The notes under the pieces were generated by a model. It was given only the letters and a program-made list of their open reading frames with translations, did not search any database and was not told the origin of the DNA. Positions 8,824-19,079 of a DNA stretch of 45,526 nucleotides are shown piece by piece; the first letter of the stretch is position 1; each line of letters starts with the position of its first letter. The translations under genes were made by a program, and so were the position numbers. The stretch is from Seminavis robusta (lineage: Eukaryota; Bacillariophyta; Bacillariophyceae; Naviculales; Naviculaceae). The DNA lies in the NCBI GenBank assembly GCA_903772945.1, contig CAICTM010000849.1:1-45526 (forward strand). The letters run 5' to 3'.

Positions 8824-10669
8824 CTATGAATGCGTTTCCTTGCTTATTATCTCGCCGGTGTACACATCCATCACTTTGACAGCTTTGGAACGCCTTTCAG
8901 CTTCAGTAAAGTCTAAGGAAGCCGCTCGTTTGAAATCCGGCTTCTTGGTGCTATTTTCCGCCATGGAAACCCCCAATCCTGCCAGTCGGAGAATGGACTT
9001 TAGAATGTAGGTTGTTTCGTCAGGTGAGGTAATCCAGATACAGGGACACACGGTTCGGGCAGCGAAATCATTGCCCGTGTTGAGGAATTGGTCGCCAATG
9101 TGGAGCGTTTTGACGGCTGAGACGCCCAGGTAGGATTGCAGCATCATGACTCCGACGCGTTTGTTGCCTTGTGCAAAATGAATGAAAGTAAGCTCGTGTC
9201 AGTGCACACCGTTTTCTACATGCTCGATCTCAAGGAACATCTAATAACCAAATACACAACAAACAAACTCACCACAATCACACCACCCATCGGTTCCACC
9301 ATTAAAAATGCATCGTGGCAAATCGACTCCAGGTGCCGACCCCATGCTAGTGAGAGTATCCTGCAACGCCAAGACTGTTTCATCGAGTGCTTCTCTTGGA
9401 ATTTCCATTCCTGGTGTGGGTACCAACCCTACGGATCGTTTTTTGCGAATGACACGTCCACGAATATGCATGTTTTTGATGGAATTGTGAAAGGATGTTT
9501 CGGCCAGATCCAGCAAACCCGTGACATCGGCTTCGTTCCAATTGCAGGGTGCTTCTTCCAAGTGTCGTGTTGCCGTGAACCATCCACCAGGACCATCCTC
9601 CTTAATGGGTTGCAATTTGTAATCGTTTCCAAGCTATGTGGATGTATGTACGGTACACAGCATGGTTGACGAGAATAAGACGAATATGTATTGGGTTGGA
9701 CTCGTGATTTGTACACATCCTTCTTACCTTGAGTAGATAATTGCATTCTCCTCCAAACAGAAAGAATCGATCACACTCCTCGGGAGTCAAGCCTTTGGAT
9801 TTAAAAAAGGCCAAGAGTCCGGACAATCTGAACTCGTACTTTTCGACATTGTACTCATACCCAGCAGCCGTAACCACTGCAATGAAGACTCCATGTTTGA
9901 TGAGTTTGTACAGATAATTGGCCAATTCAGGATTGTGATCAAAGTTGGATCCATCCGAGTAGAGCGTTTGGTCTCCATCAAAGGTGATAAGATTGGGTCC
10001 ATTAAAAGCTTTATTGTCGTCGTTGTTGTCATCACTGGCATTGACATCACTGGCGGAATCCTCCGGGTTGTCACCATTATTATTCTTTGCCACAATCACG
10101 GTATCTCGCAAGGCCATGATTTGGGCATAGTTGAGAATGTGTCGAATTTCGTTAAAGGAAATTTGAATGTGTTTGCGATTGGTGAGTCCGTGCTTCTTGT
10201 TGTAGAACAAAAAGGCTTCTCGCAGTGGCAGATTGGTGTGAAAGGTTCCAATGGTCGGCACCAATTGCTTGAGACGGGAGGGAGCTCTATCCTTGCTGGT
10301 TGCCTCCCATTTGCGATGTTCTTCAATCAGCAATTCAAAATGGGAAAAGGTGTCTGCTCCGGTTGTCTATTATTAAAAAGGCAGGGCATGACCATGAGTT
10401 GTTGGGGTACAAGAACAACCAACTTAATTAATAGATGCAATACATCATAGACCTACCCCCAGACAATCGAGCACAAAGCTGTGCGACAACATCTTCTTCA
10501 TCCTAGCAACCAAAAAACCAAGAACGACAGAACACACTGTTTAGTGATCGATGTCATCACGTCATTGTTGCGAACTCCAGCAACAGAAACAACAAACTCA
10601 CCATTCAATCAAGCCATCTCTCCTGTGAGGAGTCAATAAGTAGTTTCGACGACGAGACGAAAAGGACAT
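8824..10669 (-). CDS. ISN1: IMP-specific 5'-nucleotidase (five exons)
   Basis: The product hydrolyses IMP to inosine and phosphate and is related to yeast Isn1. Exons on the minus strand: 10669-10602, 10502-10457, 10366-9728, 9633-9273 and 9167-8824, all with GT-AG introns of 90-105 bp; they sum to 1458 nt, 485 residues. The start MSFSSRRRNYLLTPHRRD matches the conserved HRRDxLIEW beginning of the family. Further family text: SHFELLIEEH, FNEIRHILNYAQ, the HAD-type phosphatase motif ITFDGDQTLY at about residues 165-174, VVTAAGYEYNVEKYEFRLSG, FLFGGECNYLLK, FNGGTDGWCDCG, then HIGDQFLNTGNDFAARTVC with the late HAD GDQ box. An Asn/Asp-rich insertion sits at about residues 132-158, just before the catalytic loop. 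No targeting signal is seen, so a cytosolic enzyme is likely. It is divergent from the pterin synthase gene. Confidence 0.93.
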
Positions 10670-11072
10670 GATCTGGTGCGGATACTGCAGAGAATGGAAT
10701 TGTGATGCTAGCCTTGGTATCTGATTCCAAGCTTTGGAACAATAGAGAGAGAGTGCTGTCATTGTGTTCTGTCTTCTCTGAACTGCAGCTTGTCTGTGAC
10801 AGCTCCGAGAATCTTCGGAGAAAAGATTCCGTCCAGAAAACAACTCACGGGTAAACCACGACTGCCACTTCAGAACACTGACGTCAGTTCTTCCGAATTA
10901 TCCAATCGATTACGTTCGAAAGAAATGGTCTCAATTCGATGATACCCCTGCCACAACCCCATCCATCCATCTTTCTTGGACCATGATGAGAATGCAGGTG
11001 GAAGGCGGATCCTAACCAGAGATATCATAGGTATCAATATCATTATTGAGAATTCAATACTACAGTACCATC
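10670..11072. promoter_or_regulatory. Shared divergent promoter region (ISN1 / pterin synthase)
   Basis: About 400 bp separate the start codons of two divergent genes, so both promoters must lie here. No specific regulatory motif is recognised. The stretch near 11010-11055 is AT-rich with short repeats of ATATCAT/ATCAATATC. Confidence 0.45.
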
Positions 11073-11864
11073 ATGTCATCCTTTCAAACCTCTTTTGAAG
11101 TTCGTGTGGCCAAGGACACGTTCAAATTCAACGCCGCACATTTTGTAGCCTTTAAAAACTTTCGAGAACGACTCCATGGACACAATTATCAAGTGGCTGT
11201 CAAATTACTGGGTTCTCGCAAAATTGGTCACGATGGCTACGTTGTAGACTTTGGAGATATCAAGGCTGTCACCAAAAAAGTCTGTAAATCTCTGAATGAA
11301 CATTTCTTGTGTCCCATGCTTTCCGATGTTATTACAATTTCGGTAATAGACAACAACAGCAATAACAACCCAGAGTTGGGCGATGGAGCCATTGTCAAAT
11401 TGGTTTGCGAAGATGGGGCCGTCTTTGTGTTTCCCAAACAGGATTGTCTCTTGCTGCCACTGGTTCATGCCACGGCAGAAGAATTGGCCATTTACTTGTG
11501 GGGCAAAATCCTACAGGGCTTGGATGCCACATTTTTACGGAAACGTGGTATTCATACCATGGAAGTTACAGTGGCCGAGGCCGTAGGCCAAGAGGCACTG
11601 TTTCGACACGAAATTCCAAGCACCAACAACATGGACGAAATCGCATTGGATGTCCGAACATTTATTGATAGTGGAGAAATCACCCCCACACCTTGCTTCC
11701 CTGTCGATGGTAAGAAAAGTTGCGATGGTTCCTGCGAGGCCTCCCAGAAACTATTTTCGGCCAAGTTGCAACAGCTAGCAGACTCGTTGAATAGCGGAAA
11801 ACTACAAGATAAACTGCCAACAGGGGGTATCACTGGCGAAGATCTGCAAAAGCTCATAGAATAA
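11073..11864 (+). CDS. 6-pyruvoyl-tetrahydropterin synthase family protein, PTPS-III-like
   Basis: Single-exon, 263 residues, start at the ATG MSSFQTSFEVR. It shows the family zinc ligands: His23 in FNAAHF and His35/His37 in LHGHNY. The catalytic Cys of classical PTPS, which precedes HGH, is missing; the segment reads FRERLHGHNY with Glu32. Replacement of this Cys by Glu marks PTPS-III (Plasmodium and various bacteria), which cleaves 7,8-dihydroneopterin triphosphate to 6-hydroxymethyl-7,8-dihydropterin and so bypasses dihydroneopterin aldolase in folate synthesis. VVDFGDIK, HATAEELAIYLWGKI and VAEAVGQEA are other family motifs. An Asn-rich insertion (about residues 93-101) and a C-terminal extension with CDGSC are not part of the core. 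No presequence is seen. A folate role is inferred from the Glu; biopterin synthesis is the alternative. Confidence 0.88.
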   Translation: MSSFQTSFEVRVAKDTFKFNAAHFVAFKNFRERLHGHNYQVAVKLLGSRKIGHDGYVVDFGDIKAVTKKVCKSLNEHFLCPMLSDVITISVIDNNSNNNPELGDGAIVKLVCEDGAVFVFPKQDCLLLPLVHATAEELAIYLWGKILQGLDATFLRKRGIHTMEVTVAEAVGQEALFRHEIPSTNNMDEIALDVRTFIDSGEITPTPCFPVDGKKSCDGSCEASQKLFSAKLQQLADSLNSGKLQDKLPTGGITGEDLQKLIE

Positions 11865-12179
11865 CCGGGAGATGTAATGCTGATGTTGCCTCTCTCGGCA
11901 CAGCTCAGAGGATGGAAGGAATGCGTAGTTCTTTCTTTTAGTAATGCATGCATGCAATTGAAAACATTTACAGTATGGATTTTAGATTCTTCGGCAATAC
12001 GATGGTTTTGTTGTATAGCTCACAATTGCCGCCAAATAGAACAGATTGGCCAGTGTTTTTTTGCCCCATGGGTTGTTGCGTGATCAGCACTGTTTCAAAA
12101 GGCTGCTCCGCTAGACTACTGGTTTGATAATAATCATGAAGAGGCCACTGGCACAATGATCAAGAGCCCACCCTGCGAT
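11865..12179. other. Spacer between convergent genes
   Basis: Short 3'-to-3' spacer between the pterin synthase and the first triose-phosphate translocator. It holds ATGCATGCATGCAATTG near 11945 and no gene; it must contain both 3' untranslated regions. Confidence 0.4.
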
Positions 12180-13269
12180 TTACTCAGCCTTCTTTTTGGG
12201 TGCAGCTGCTGCTGGCGCCTTCTTGGATGCCAATGAGTAGGCAAAAGTTCCACAGATGGCAATGGCAGAGCCAATGACAGTGTTGCGCTCCATGGCTTCT
12301 TGGAAGACCACAGCAGAGACAACAATGATGATAACACGCTTGGCTGTGTTCAAAACAGAAGAAGTAACTGCTCCAACACTGGCTGTAAAGGCAAAAGCAA
12401 ACTCATTGTAAAAGTAGAAGCAGATTCCTGACAAAACAATATTCTTGATAATGGCATCAGCTCCATGTTCTGCGGCAGCCTCTTCCCAGACCTTTGGCAA
12501 AGTGGACATCTCATTAATTACCACAAGAGGAACAGAGCATGCAAATGAAATAATGTTCATCACGGCATAAACATTGGCAGCATCCATGTTCTTTGTAGCA
12601 TCGGCCTTGAGACTCTTTGTGACAGAGCTTCCCAATTTTCCCTTCAAAGCAGCAGCAATATTGGCCATGGAAGCATACAAGAAAGCTTCAACATTAATAT
12701 CCACTCCCTTTCCTTCCTTAACACAAGCCAATCCAACACCACCAACAATTGGAATAAGCATGGCATAGGCAAGCATGGGCTTCACATCCACAGGTGGGAG
12801 CAAAAGTCCCACAACTGCAGCAAAAGCAGGTTCACAGGCCTTGACGATTTGTGCAAAGGAGACAGCTCCAACGGCAGATGCCAACACAGATCCTCCATGA
12901 GCCAAGCAAGCACAAAGACCAATGGGAATGCAGTTTGCAATATCACTGGCAGTCAGATTGGGTGTTTTTCGCAGGCCAGTTCCCCACATCAAAAGACTCC
13001 AGACAATACCAACAACCAACTGGGCAGTGGCCACAAACCAATGGGCATGGATCATGTTGGTAGCTTTTTTGTTGTAGATGTTGTAGAAGGTATTACCGGC
13101 ATACCAAGCGCCAACCAAAACCGCCTGAAATAAATAAAAAACGAGAATCAATGACATCACGCGTCAGTACGAGATTCACTTGAGGAAAAGCTACCCTTCC
13201 ATCCATTATTAGACGACAGCATCAACTCACCAGTTTCAAAGTAGAGGGGGGAGCATCCTTGGAACTCAT
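12180..13269 (-). CDS. Triose-phosphate/phosphate translocator, copy 1 (two exons)
   Basis: An antiporter of the drug/metabolite transporter superfamily that exchanges triose phosphates for phosphate across plastid envelope membranes. Exons 13269-13231 and 13124-12180 (intron 106 bp, phase 0) give 327 residues. Visible: about ten hydrophobic segments, WYAGNTFYNIYNKKA at the start (the family has N-x-x-F/Y-N-x-x-N-K), AVGAVSFAQIVKACEPAF, VGGVGLACVKE, and SVLNTAKRVIIIVVS with the conserved Lys-Arg pair near the C-terminus. The N-terminus (MSSKDAPPSTLKL) carries no signal or transit peptide. The last four residues are KKAE, a KKXX di-lysine ER-retrieval signal. Together these suggest the outermost, ER-continuous plastid membrane of diatoms. 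It is tandem with a close paralog at 15522-14436, with the intron at the same site. Confidence 0.93.
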
Positions 13270-14435
13270 CGTGGATATATTTTCTCAGTTACTACCTGGT
13301 AGCTACTAGAATGGATACCTCTGTCTGATTTTTTTGTGTTTGTCTCGGTTGACAAAGAAATGAGACGGTCGATGCGGAGTGAAGTGAATTTTCGCCTTGG
13401 CCTTGCAAATAGAAGGTTTGGAGGAAGATTTGCAGAGAAGAAAATAGTGACGAAGCGAAGACAGGATACGGCACGACAGGTGGAGGGCGTCAAAGTGATT
13501 GGCTCTGAATGCGCCACGCACGATAAGTTGCCTCCACTTGGAGACCTAGCGCACCGAATCCGCGGCCTTATTGCCCATTTTAAATACCAAAACGCAAGCC
13601 AAGAAGAATCCAAGGCTCGGCACGAGGCGACCATACATTACATCAGAGGCAACCACAATTTATAGTTTATCTTTGTTTTCTTCCACTGCCGATCTGGTGG
13701 GTGGTCCTTTCGAGATGATGACATGACGTGGCGGCTGTCTTTGAATGGTACGAACGAAGAAACCGTCCTTTCGTACGAACGATGGAAGCGTCGATGATGG
13801 TTTTGGCAGCATCACTATTTTTCTTTCCTTTCTCGATCTCTTCGGACTGGCTCTGCATCTCCGCCTCTCCACATGGTGCCCTTCGCTGATTGTCGCCGAA
13901 GAAACTTGAGGATACCGCAATTATAAGTGGCTAGTACCAGGTACCGGTAATGACTTTAGTTTGTTGGACGGCGATTCATTTTTGTGGTTACCCTCTTTTG
14001 CTGTCTTTTGAAGGAGCTGCAACAGAAGCAAATGCCACTGCAATATTCAGCTTCATACCAGCTCGTGCAGCAACTCAAAGACCACACGAATATAATTAAT
14101 AACCTAATCTACTATGAATTCTCTTACTTGAATTGTAATGGTGGCTTTGGTTGCGTTGTGTGCGCTGTGTGCGAAACGTACAAGTGAATTGGTGGGATGG
14201 ATGTTGTGGGGCGTGTGGTGCTTCGTCTTTGGATAAGCGAAATGTTTTTGGTCGAGAGGGAGTTGGCTGCATGGTTGTTTCGAATGGCATGACTTTTCCA
14301 AGTCACGCTTCAATTGCAGGCATGCAGTCGAATTGACACTCCCGTAGATTTCCTTCCCATCAAGAACCTTGCTGAGTGAAGGGATTATTCCCAAGCAAGG
14401 GTCACTCTGTTGCTCTGTCTGAAGCACATGTAAGC
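13270..14435. other. Spacer between the two translocator genes
   Basis: About 1.17 kb that must contain the promoter of copy 1 and the 3' end of copy 2. A CCAGGTACCGGTA word lies at about 13936. Open frames here (for example 13336-13665 plus, 13920-13660 minus) are basic, lack family resemblance and overlap one another, so I do not call them. The 14100-14300 part is G/T-rich on the plus strand without a gene. Confidence 0.5.
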
Positions 14436-15310
14436 TTAAGCCTCCTTCTTCTTGGGTGCTGGTGCCTTGGATGTCAGAGAATAGGCAAAAGTTCCGCAGA
14501 TGGCAATGGCAGATCCAATGACAGTGTTGCGCTCCATGGCTTCTTGGAAGACAACCGCAGAGACGACAATGATGATAACACGCTTGGCTGTGTTCAAAAC
14601 AGAAGAAGTGACAGATCCTACCAAGGCAGTAAATGCAAATGCACACTCATTGTAGAAATAAAAGAAGAATCCAGAAACAAGGATATTCTTGATAATTTCC
14701 TGGGCTCCAACCTTCTCCACAGCTTCTGCCCAGTCTGCCTGAAAGGTACCTCCCTCATTATAAAGAACAAATGGGACAGTGCACATGAAAGAGATAATGT
14801 TCATGACTCCATACACATTGGCAGCATCCATGTTCTTTGTAGCATCGGACTTGAGGGCCTTTGTGACAGAGCTTCCCAATTTTCCCTTCAAGGCAGCGGA
14901 AACATTGGCAAGAGAGGCAAACAAAAATGCTTCGACATTGATATCCACTCCCTTTCCTTCCTTAACACAAGCCAAACCAACTCCTCCAACAATGGGGATC
15001 AACATCATGTAGGCCAACATGGGCTTGACATCCATGGGAGGCACCAAGAGTCCTACTACAGCAGCAAAGACTGGTTCGCAGGCTTTGACAATTTGGGCAA
15101 AGGAGACAGCACCAACAGCAGAAGCCAGAACAGTTCCACAGTGGGCCAGACAGGCAAAAAGTCCAATGGGGATGCACTTTTGGATATCTTGGCTGGACAG
15201 ATTGGGTGCCTTGCGGAATCCACTTCCCCACATGATGGCACTAATCAAGATTCCCACCACAAGCTGTGCCGAAGCAAGGAACCAATGTGCCGACAGTTGG
15301 TTGGCGGCTG

Positions 15311-15341
<31 letters not shown>

Positions 15342-15522
15342 AGCGTACCAAAGACCGACGAGAGTGACCTACAGAAAAAACAAAAAGGTACAAAAGAAGC
15401 GACAAAGTTAATACCCAAGAACACGGCAACTATCGTCTCATTATCAACGGCGCCTTTCTTACAAGCTTAACCATGGGGGTGCCCTGATCGGCAGATTGAA
15501 CAGTTCCTGGAGCGGCGCACAT
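14436..15522 (-). CDS. Triose-phosphate/phosphate translocator, copy 2 (two exons)
   Basis: Paralog of the gene at 13269-12180. Exons 15522-15463 (MCAAPGTVQSADQGTPMVKL) and 15368-14436 give 330 residues, intron 94 bp at the identical phase-0 position before the VxLVGxWYAGNT segment. It shares AVGAVSFAQIVKACEP, MLIPIVGGVGLACVKEGKG, DATKNMDAANVY and SVLNTAKRVIIIVVSAV with copy 1, many stretches being identical. Differences concentrate in the N-terminus and in the loop after MNIISF (EGGTFQADWAEAVEKVG versus MSTLPKVWEEAAAEHG). It also lacks a presequence and ends in KKEA, again a KKXX signal. Local tandem duplication is the simplest origin. It faces away from the ABC1-type kinase gene. Confidence 0.93.
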
Positions 15523-15970
15523 GTTGACTTGCTAGTGAAGAAGGGTTTTGGTACGTGTGGTGGTTTTGTTCTTTCGCAAAAGATTCGAAAAATGAGTCCA
15601 ATGCGGATTGATGAGTTTGTCCAACCCGGAGACAGTGACAAAGCAGAGTGCGTAAGCGATGGAGATTCGAGAGAGCGGACCACGTACGATACTGCCTTGT
15701 AGATGTGCTGACGATGTTGCTTCCCTCCGGCAGCTGTCTTACAGTGGCCACAGTCAACATGGAGCTTCCGATTCGGCATTACACGTCCTCACGGCAACTC
15801 CAACGTCAGCTCGTCCTGCGAAAGATTTTTGTCAAATCAGCCGTCAGAGCTGTTTCTTCTCTCTTGGTCTGCGTCAGCATTTTTCTCAGAAGAAGGGCAG
15901 TGGAAGATGACTCGACGACCATGGCCAAAATCGACGGCTCCACAAGCCTCTTTTCCTTGAACAGTCCACC
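15523..15970. promoter_or_regulatory. Divergent promoter region (translocator copy 2 / ABC1 kinase)
   Basis: About 450 bp between divergent start codons of two plastid-related genes; both promoters must be here. No motif is recognised with confidence. Confidence 0.45.
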
Positions 15971-17644
15971 ATGAAGCTGTCTGCCTGTCTCGGTCTCTTT
16001 TCTTGTCTTATGCTGACAAGTAGCCATGCTTTTATCTTGCCGCACACCGCCACTTCTCGGCAATCGTCGAGATTGCACATGGCGGAATCTCAATCGTCCC
16101 CACGAAGACGGCCGACCAAGACAGTGCAGGACAGGACCCCACGAGAGTTTCAGAGTTTGGTTCAAGATATAATCAAAACCGCAGTAGATGCTGGTCCCCG
16201 CGCTGGTCCAGCTCGAACCTTCCAGGCCTACCTGGCCGTGTCTCAAACATTCCGAGAGTTTCTGCCAAGACCTGGGCAACCACTGGAACCTGTATCCTTT
16301 CCCAAAATTCTTCGCTCCCTCTTTGAAAGGCTGGGTGCTACCTATATCAAACTAGGACAATTCATTGCCTCATCCCCAACCCTGTTTCCCAAAGAATACG
16401 TGCTGGAATTCCAAAAATGCCTGGATTCTACGGATCCCTTGGATTGGGCTGTCATTGAAAAAGTGATTGTGGACGAATTGGGACCCATCTCCAATACCTT
16501 TGAATACGTCGACAAGAAACCACTCGCATCGGCCAGTATTGCCCAAGTCCATGCCGCCAAGCTGAAAACTGGGGAAGATGTTGTATTAAAGGTCCAGAAA
16601 CCTGGTATTGATTCTTTGCTCAAGGCAGACTTGGGCTTTGTCTATGTAGCAGCACTCATCTTGGAATTCATTTCTCCAGATTGGGAACGAACCTCTCTCT
16701 CGGCTGTGGCGGGAGATATTCGTGTATCCATGATGGAGGAGACAGACTTTGTGACGGAAGCCAAGAATACCGAGGAATTTCGGGACTTTTTGCTAGAGAA
16801 TGGACTCATTCAACAAGCCACAGCGCCGCGAGTGTATCAAGAGTTCACGACCAAAAAGGTATTGACAATGGAACGATTGCGGGGCGTTAGTTTGCTGGAC
16901 GAAGAAACGATTGCCAAAGCCAGTAAAGACTCCACGATGGGGACGGATATCATCATTACCGCACTGAACATTTGGAGTCTATCCGTCGTTACCATGCCCT
17001 GGTTTCATGCGGATGTTCATGCAGGGGTGAGTGACTGAGTACGGTAGCTCACACAATGCATAAGGGTTGCTGTTTCGGATGCCTAACTCTTGTCTTTCCA
17101 CTCTCCACATACATGTTAGAATCTGATGCTCTGCGAGGATGGACGGGTTGGTTTTATTGACTTCGGCATCGTGGGCCGTGTGAGCAAGAAAACGTACAAT
17201 GCCGTCAACGAGCTCTCGACCGCATTAGCATCTGGTGACTATGAGGGCATGGCCGAAGCTTTGTGCAACATGGGCGCGGCCGATGAAAAAGTCGACAAGG
17301 TTCAGTTTGGTAAAGATATCGAACGCGTCATGGACCGCATTGGGGGCATGCAGGCCGATGTGACGGTCGGCATTGCCGAGGACGGTACCACGACGGGAAG
17401 CTTGGATTTGGACGAGACTGAAATCACGAATGTCTTGTTGGAACTAGTAGAAGTGACCGAAGATAATGGATTGAAGCTGCCTCGTGAGTTTGGACTGTTG
17501 GTCAAGCAAAGCTTGTACTTTGACCGTTACATCAAGATTCTTGCTCCCAATGTGGATGTCATGAGTGACAGTCGAGTGGCGTTGGGTGGCAAGCTCAATG
17601 GAGAACCTCCTAGCAACAAAAGGGAAGTTGTGATTGACGTTTAG
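15971..17644 (+). CDS. Plastid ABC1/UbiB-family atypical kinase (two exons)
   Basis: Exons 15971-17026 and 17120-17644 (93-bp GT-AG intron) give 526 residues. The family (ABC1K/ADCK/UbiB) consists of atypical kinases or ATPases that act on isoprenoid-quinone metabolism; plastid members bind plastoglobules. The N-terminus has a hydrophobic signal peptide ending SSHA|FILPHT, a bipartite plastid presequence with the required Phe. Kinase hallmarks in order: KxGQ motif YIKLGQFIASSP (about 126-135) with LFPKEY; the A-rich loop PLASASIAQVHAA (about 184-196); Lys207 in VVLKVQKPG; EETDFVTEA; catalytic HADVHAGN (346-353, spanning the splice junction); metal-binding DFG at 366-368. The start is chosen because it gives the presequence. 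All catalytic residues are present. Confidence 0.93.
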
Positions 17645-18142
17645 ACAGGAAAGCTCCCCCACTGTCCCCTTTGAAATGAACATAGTGCACAAAACCGAAT
17701 GAAAAGCTAAGACGTAGTTACCAATCTTTGCTTGGAAGCATATTCAGATACGGGGTTTTCGATGTCGCAGCCTCGTGTCTTGCATATTTTGAAGGCCTAC
17801 AGCTGGCCTACTGGTAGTGCTTGCAAACACTGTTGATCATGGACGAAATCAACTGGTTGCATGAAAGCCTTGAATACAGAGTGAAGTAAGTAATTTGCTA
17901 CAAGTCTTTTTGCTGGGACCATTGAAAAAGCAGCTGCATTCCGGTCATTTCACCCAGGTAGACGACCAAAAAGGGCATCAATATGGCGCTATAAATTGCA
18001 TGCTCTCAGCTTGCTAGACGAAGAGTCGAGTCACTCCCCGGTGTCTCTTCAGCAGCAAGATCCTGCTGTATGTATCACCGTTTCGAGTTCCTTCGATGCT
18101 TTTACTGGCATATTTATTACTATTATCTAGCAACATTTCTTT
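17645..18142. other. Spacer between convergent genes
   Basis: About 500 bp between the stop codons of the ABC1 kinase and ClpS genes. No protein-like frame, no repeat and no RNA gene recognised. Confidence 0.45.
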
Positions 18143-18652
18143 CTACAGTCCACCACCCGAGTGACCACCATCAAAGTCCTTGTCGGGTGAAATACTGACG
18201 GTCAATCCCTGTCTCTGCAATCCCAGACAATGCTGCTCGGCTTGTTTTTTCCATGTCTTGGTGACGGTAGCTTTTCCAATCCCATGCGTCTGTACACAAA
18301 TTTCAAAGGCAGCCTTTCGATCCAAGGTTCCGATAACTTTGCAAAGAGACCGTATCACATAGTTGAAAGTGTGTACTTCATCATTGTGCAGCACCACACG
18401 CCACATTTCTTCCTTTTTCTTTTGTTCTTCGGCCTGAGTTTCCGTCTTGTCAATGGTGATTGTGGTGAGTCCCTTCTTTCGACTCTTGGTTTTTTCTCGA
18501 TCGGACATGTACAGTCGGGTAGCTGATTCCGGAAACTGGTGTTGGTTGGATCCCAGGAGGTTGGAGGTAGATGGCGGCGTGAGCACGGTGAAAGCCATGG
18601 TGGAACCGACCAGCAGTAGCAGGTTAAGAAGCAGGTTGGTGAATCCCTTCAT
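18143..18652 (-). CDS. clpS: Plastid-targeted ClpS protease adaptor
   Basis: ClpS delivers N-degron substrates to the ClpC/ClpP protease. Single exon, 169 residues. The N-terminus MKGFTNLLLNLLLLVGS is a signal peptide followed by TMA|FTVLTP, the A|F plastid import cleavage site. The core begins at about residue 83 with MWRVVLHNDEVHTFNYVIRS, carrying the ND pair and the Thr-Phe that line the N-degron pocket, and continues with CVQTHGIGKATV, whose His matches the substrate-binding His of bacterial ClpS. A charged linker rich in Glu and Lys precedes the core, and a short Gly-rich tail (HSGGGL) follows. It is divergent from the ribokinase-ITPase gene. Confidence 0.94.
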   Translation of the reverse strand: MKGFTNLLLNLLLLVGSTMAFTVLTPPSTSNLLGSNQHQFPESATRLYMSDREKTKSRKKGLTTITIDKTETQAEEQKKKEEMWRVVLHNDEVHTFNYVIRSLCKVIGTLDRKAAFEICVQTHGIGKATVTKTWKKQAEQHCLGLQRQGLTVSISPDKDFDGGHSGGGL

Positions 18653-19079
18653 CTTGTTGGGAGCGTTTGCAACTATTAAGCAGAGGTTATTTTGAGGTAA
18701 GAGTGTGTTTTCTTTTCTCTGCGACGGAGGCAGTCCACATCATTTTCAACATCATTCCGCCTTCATCATCATCTTTGTTGAATCGATCACAGCCATTTCC
18801 ACGCGGAAGTTTGAATGGAAGTGACGTCAGCCTTCGAGAACTTTCTTTTATCCACGGTATCTTTGGCTTCAGCCTTCAGCTTATTCCGGACGCCAACAAC
18901 ACAACTGTTACTCAAGATACCCCCGAGCTCCCGAGACAAGACCTTCCAAGAGTTTGACCTGCCTCAAGCGACACCCCTATAGGGGATCCATCATCTATGA
19001 TACATCTCTTTCGTGCTCACAAAATCCAATAAAGTACAAGACTTTTTCTATTGCAGAATCATTGATTAATTACTAGTAA
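18653..19079. promoter_or_regulatory. Divergent promoter region (ClpS / ribokinase-ITPase)
   Basis: About 430 bp between divergent start codons. It holds AAGTGACGTCAGCC near 18820, which contains a TGACGTCA CRE-like palindrome; CRE-type sites are reported in diatom CO2-responsive promoters, but function here is inference. Confidence 0.4.

Noticed and set aside
9893..10450. 185-residue plus-strand frame
   Set aside because: It is antisense to ISN1 exons 2 and 3 and spans two introns of that gene; its Val/Ile-rich text mirrors the Asn/Asp insertion.
13336..13665. 109-residue basic frame between the translocators
   Set aside because: It overlaps an open minus-strand frame, lacks any recognisable motif and has promoter-like position for copy 1.
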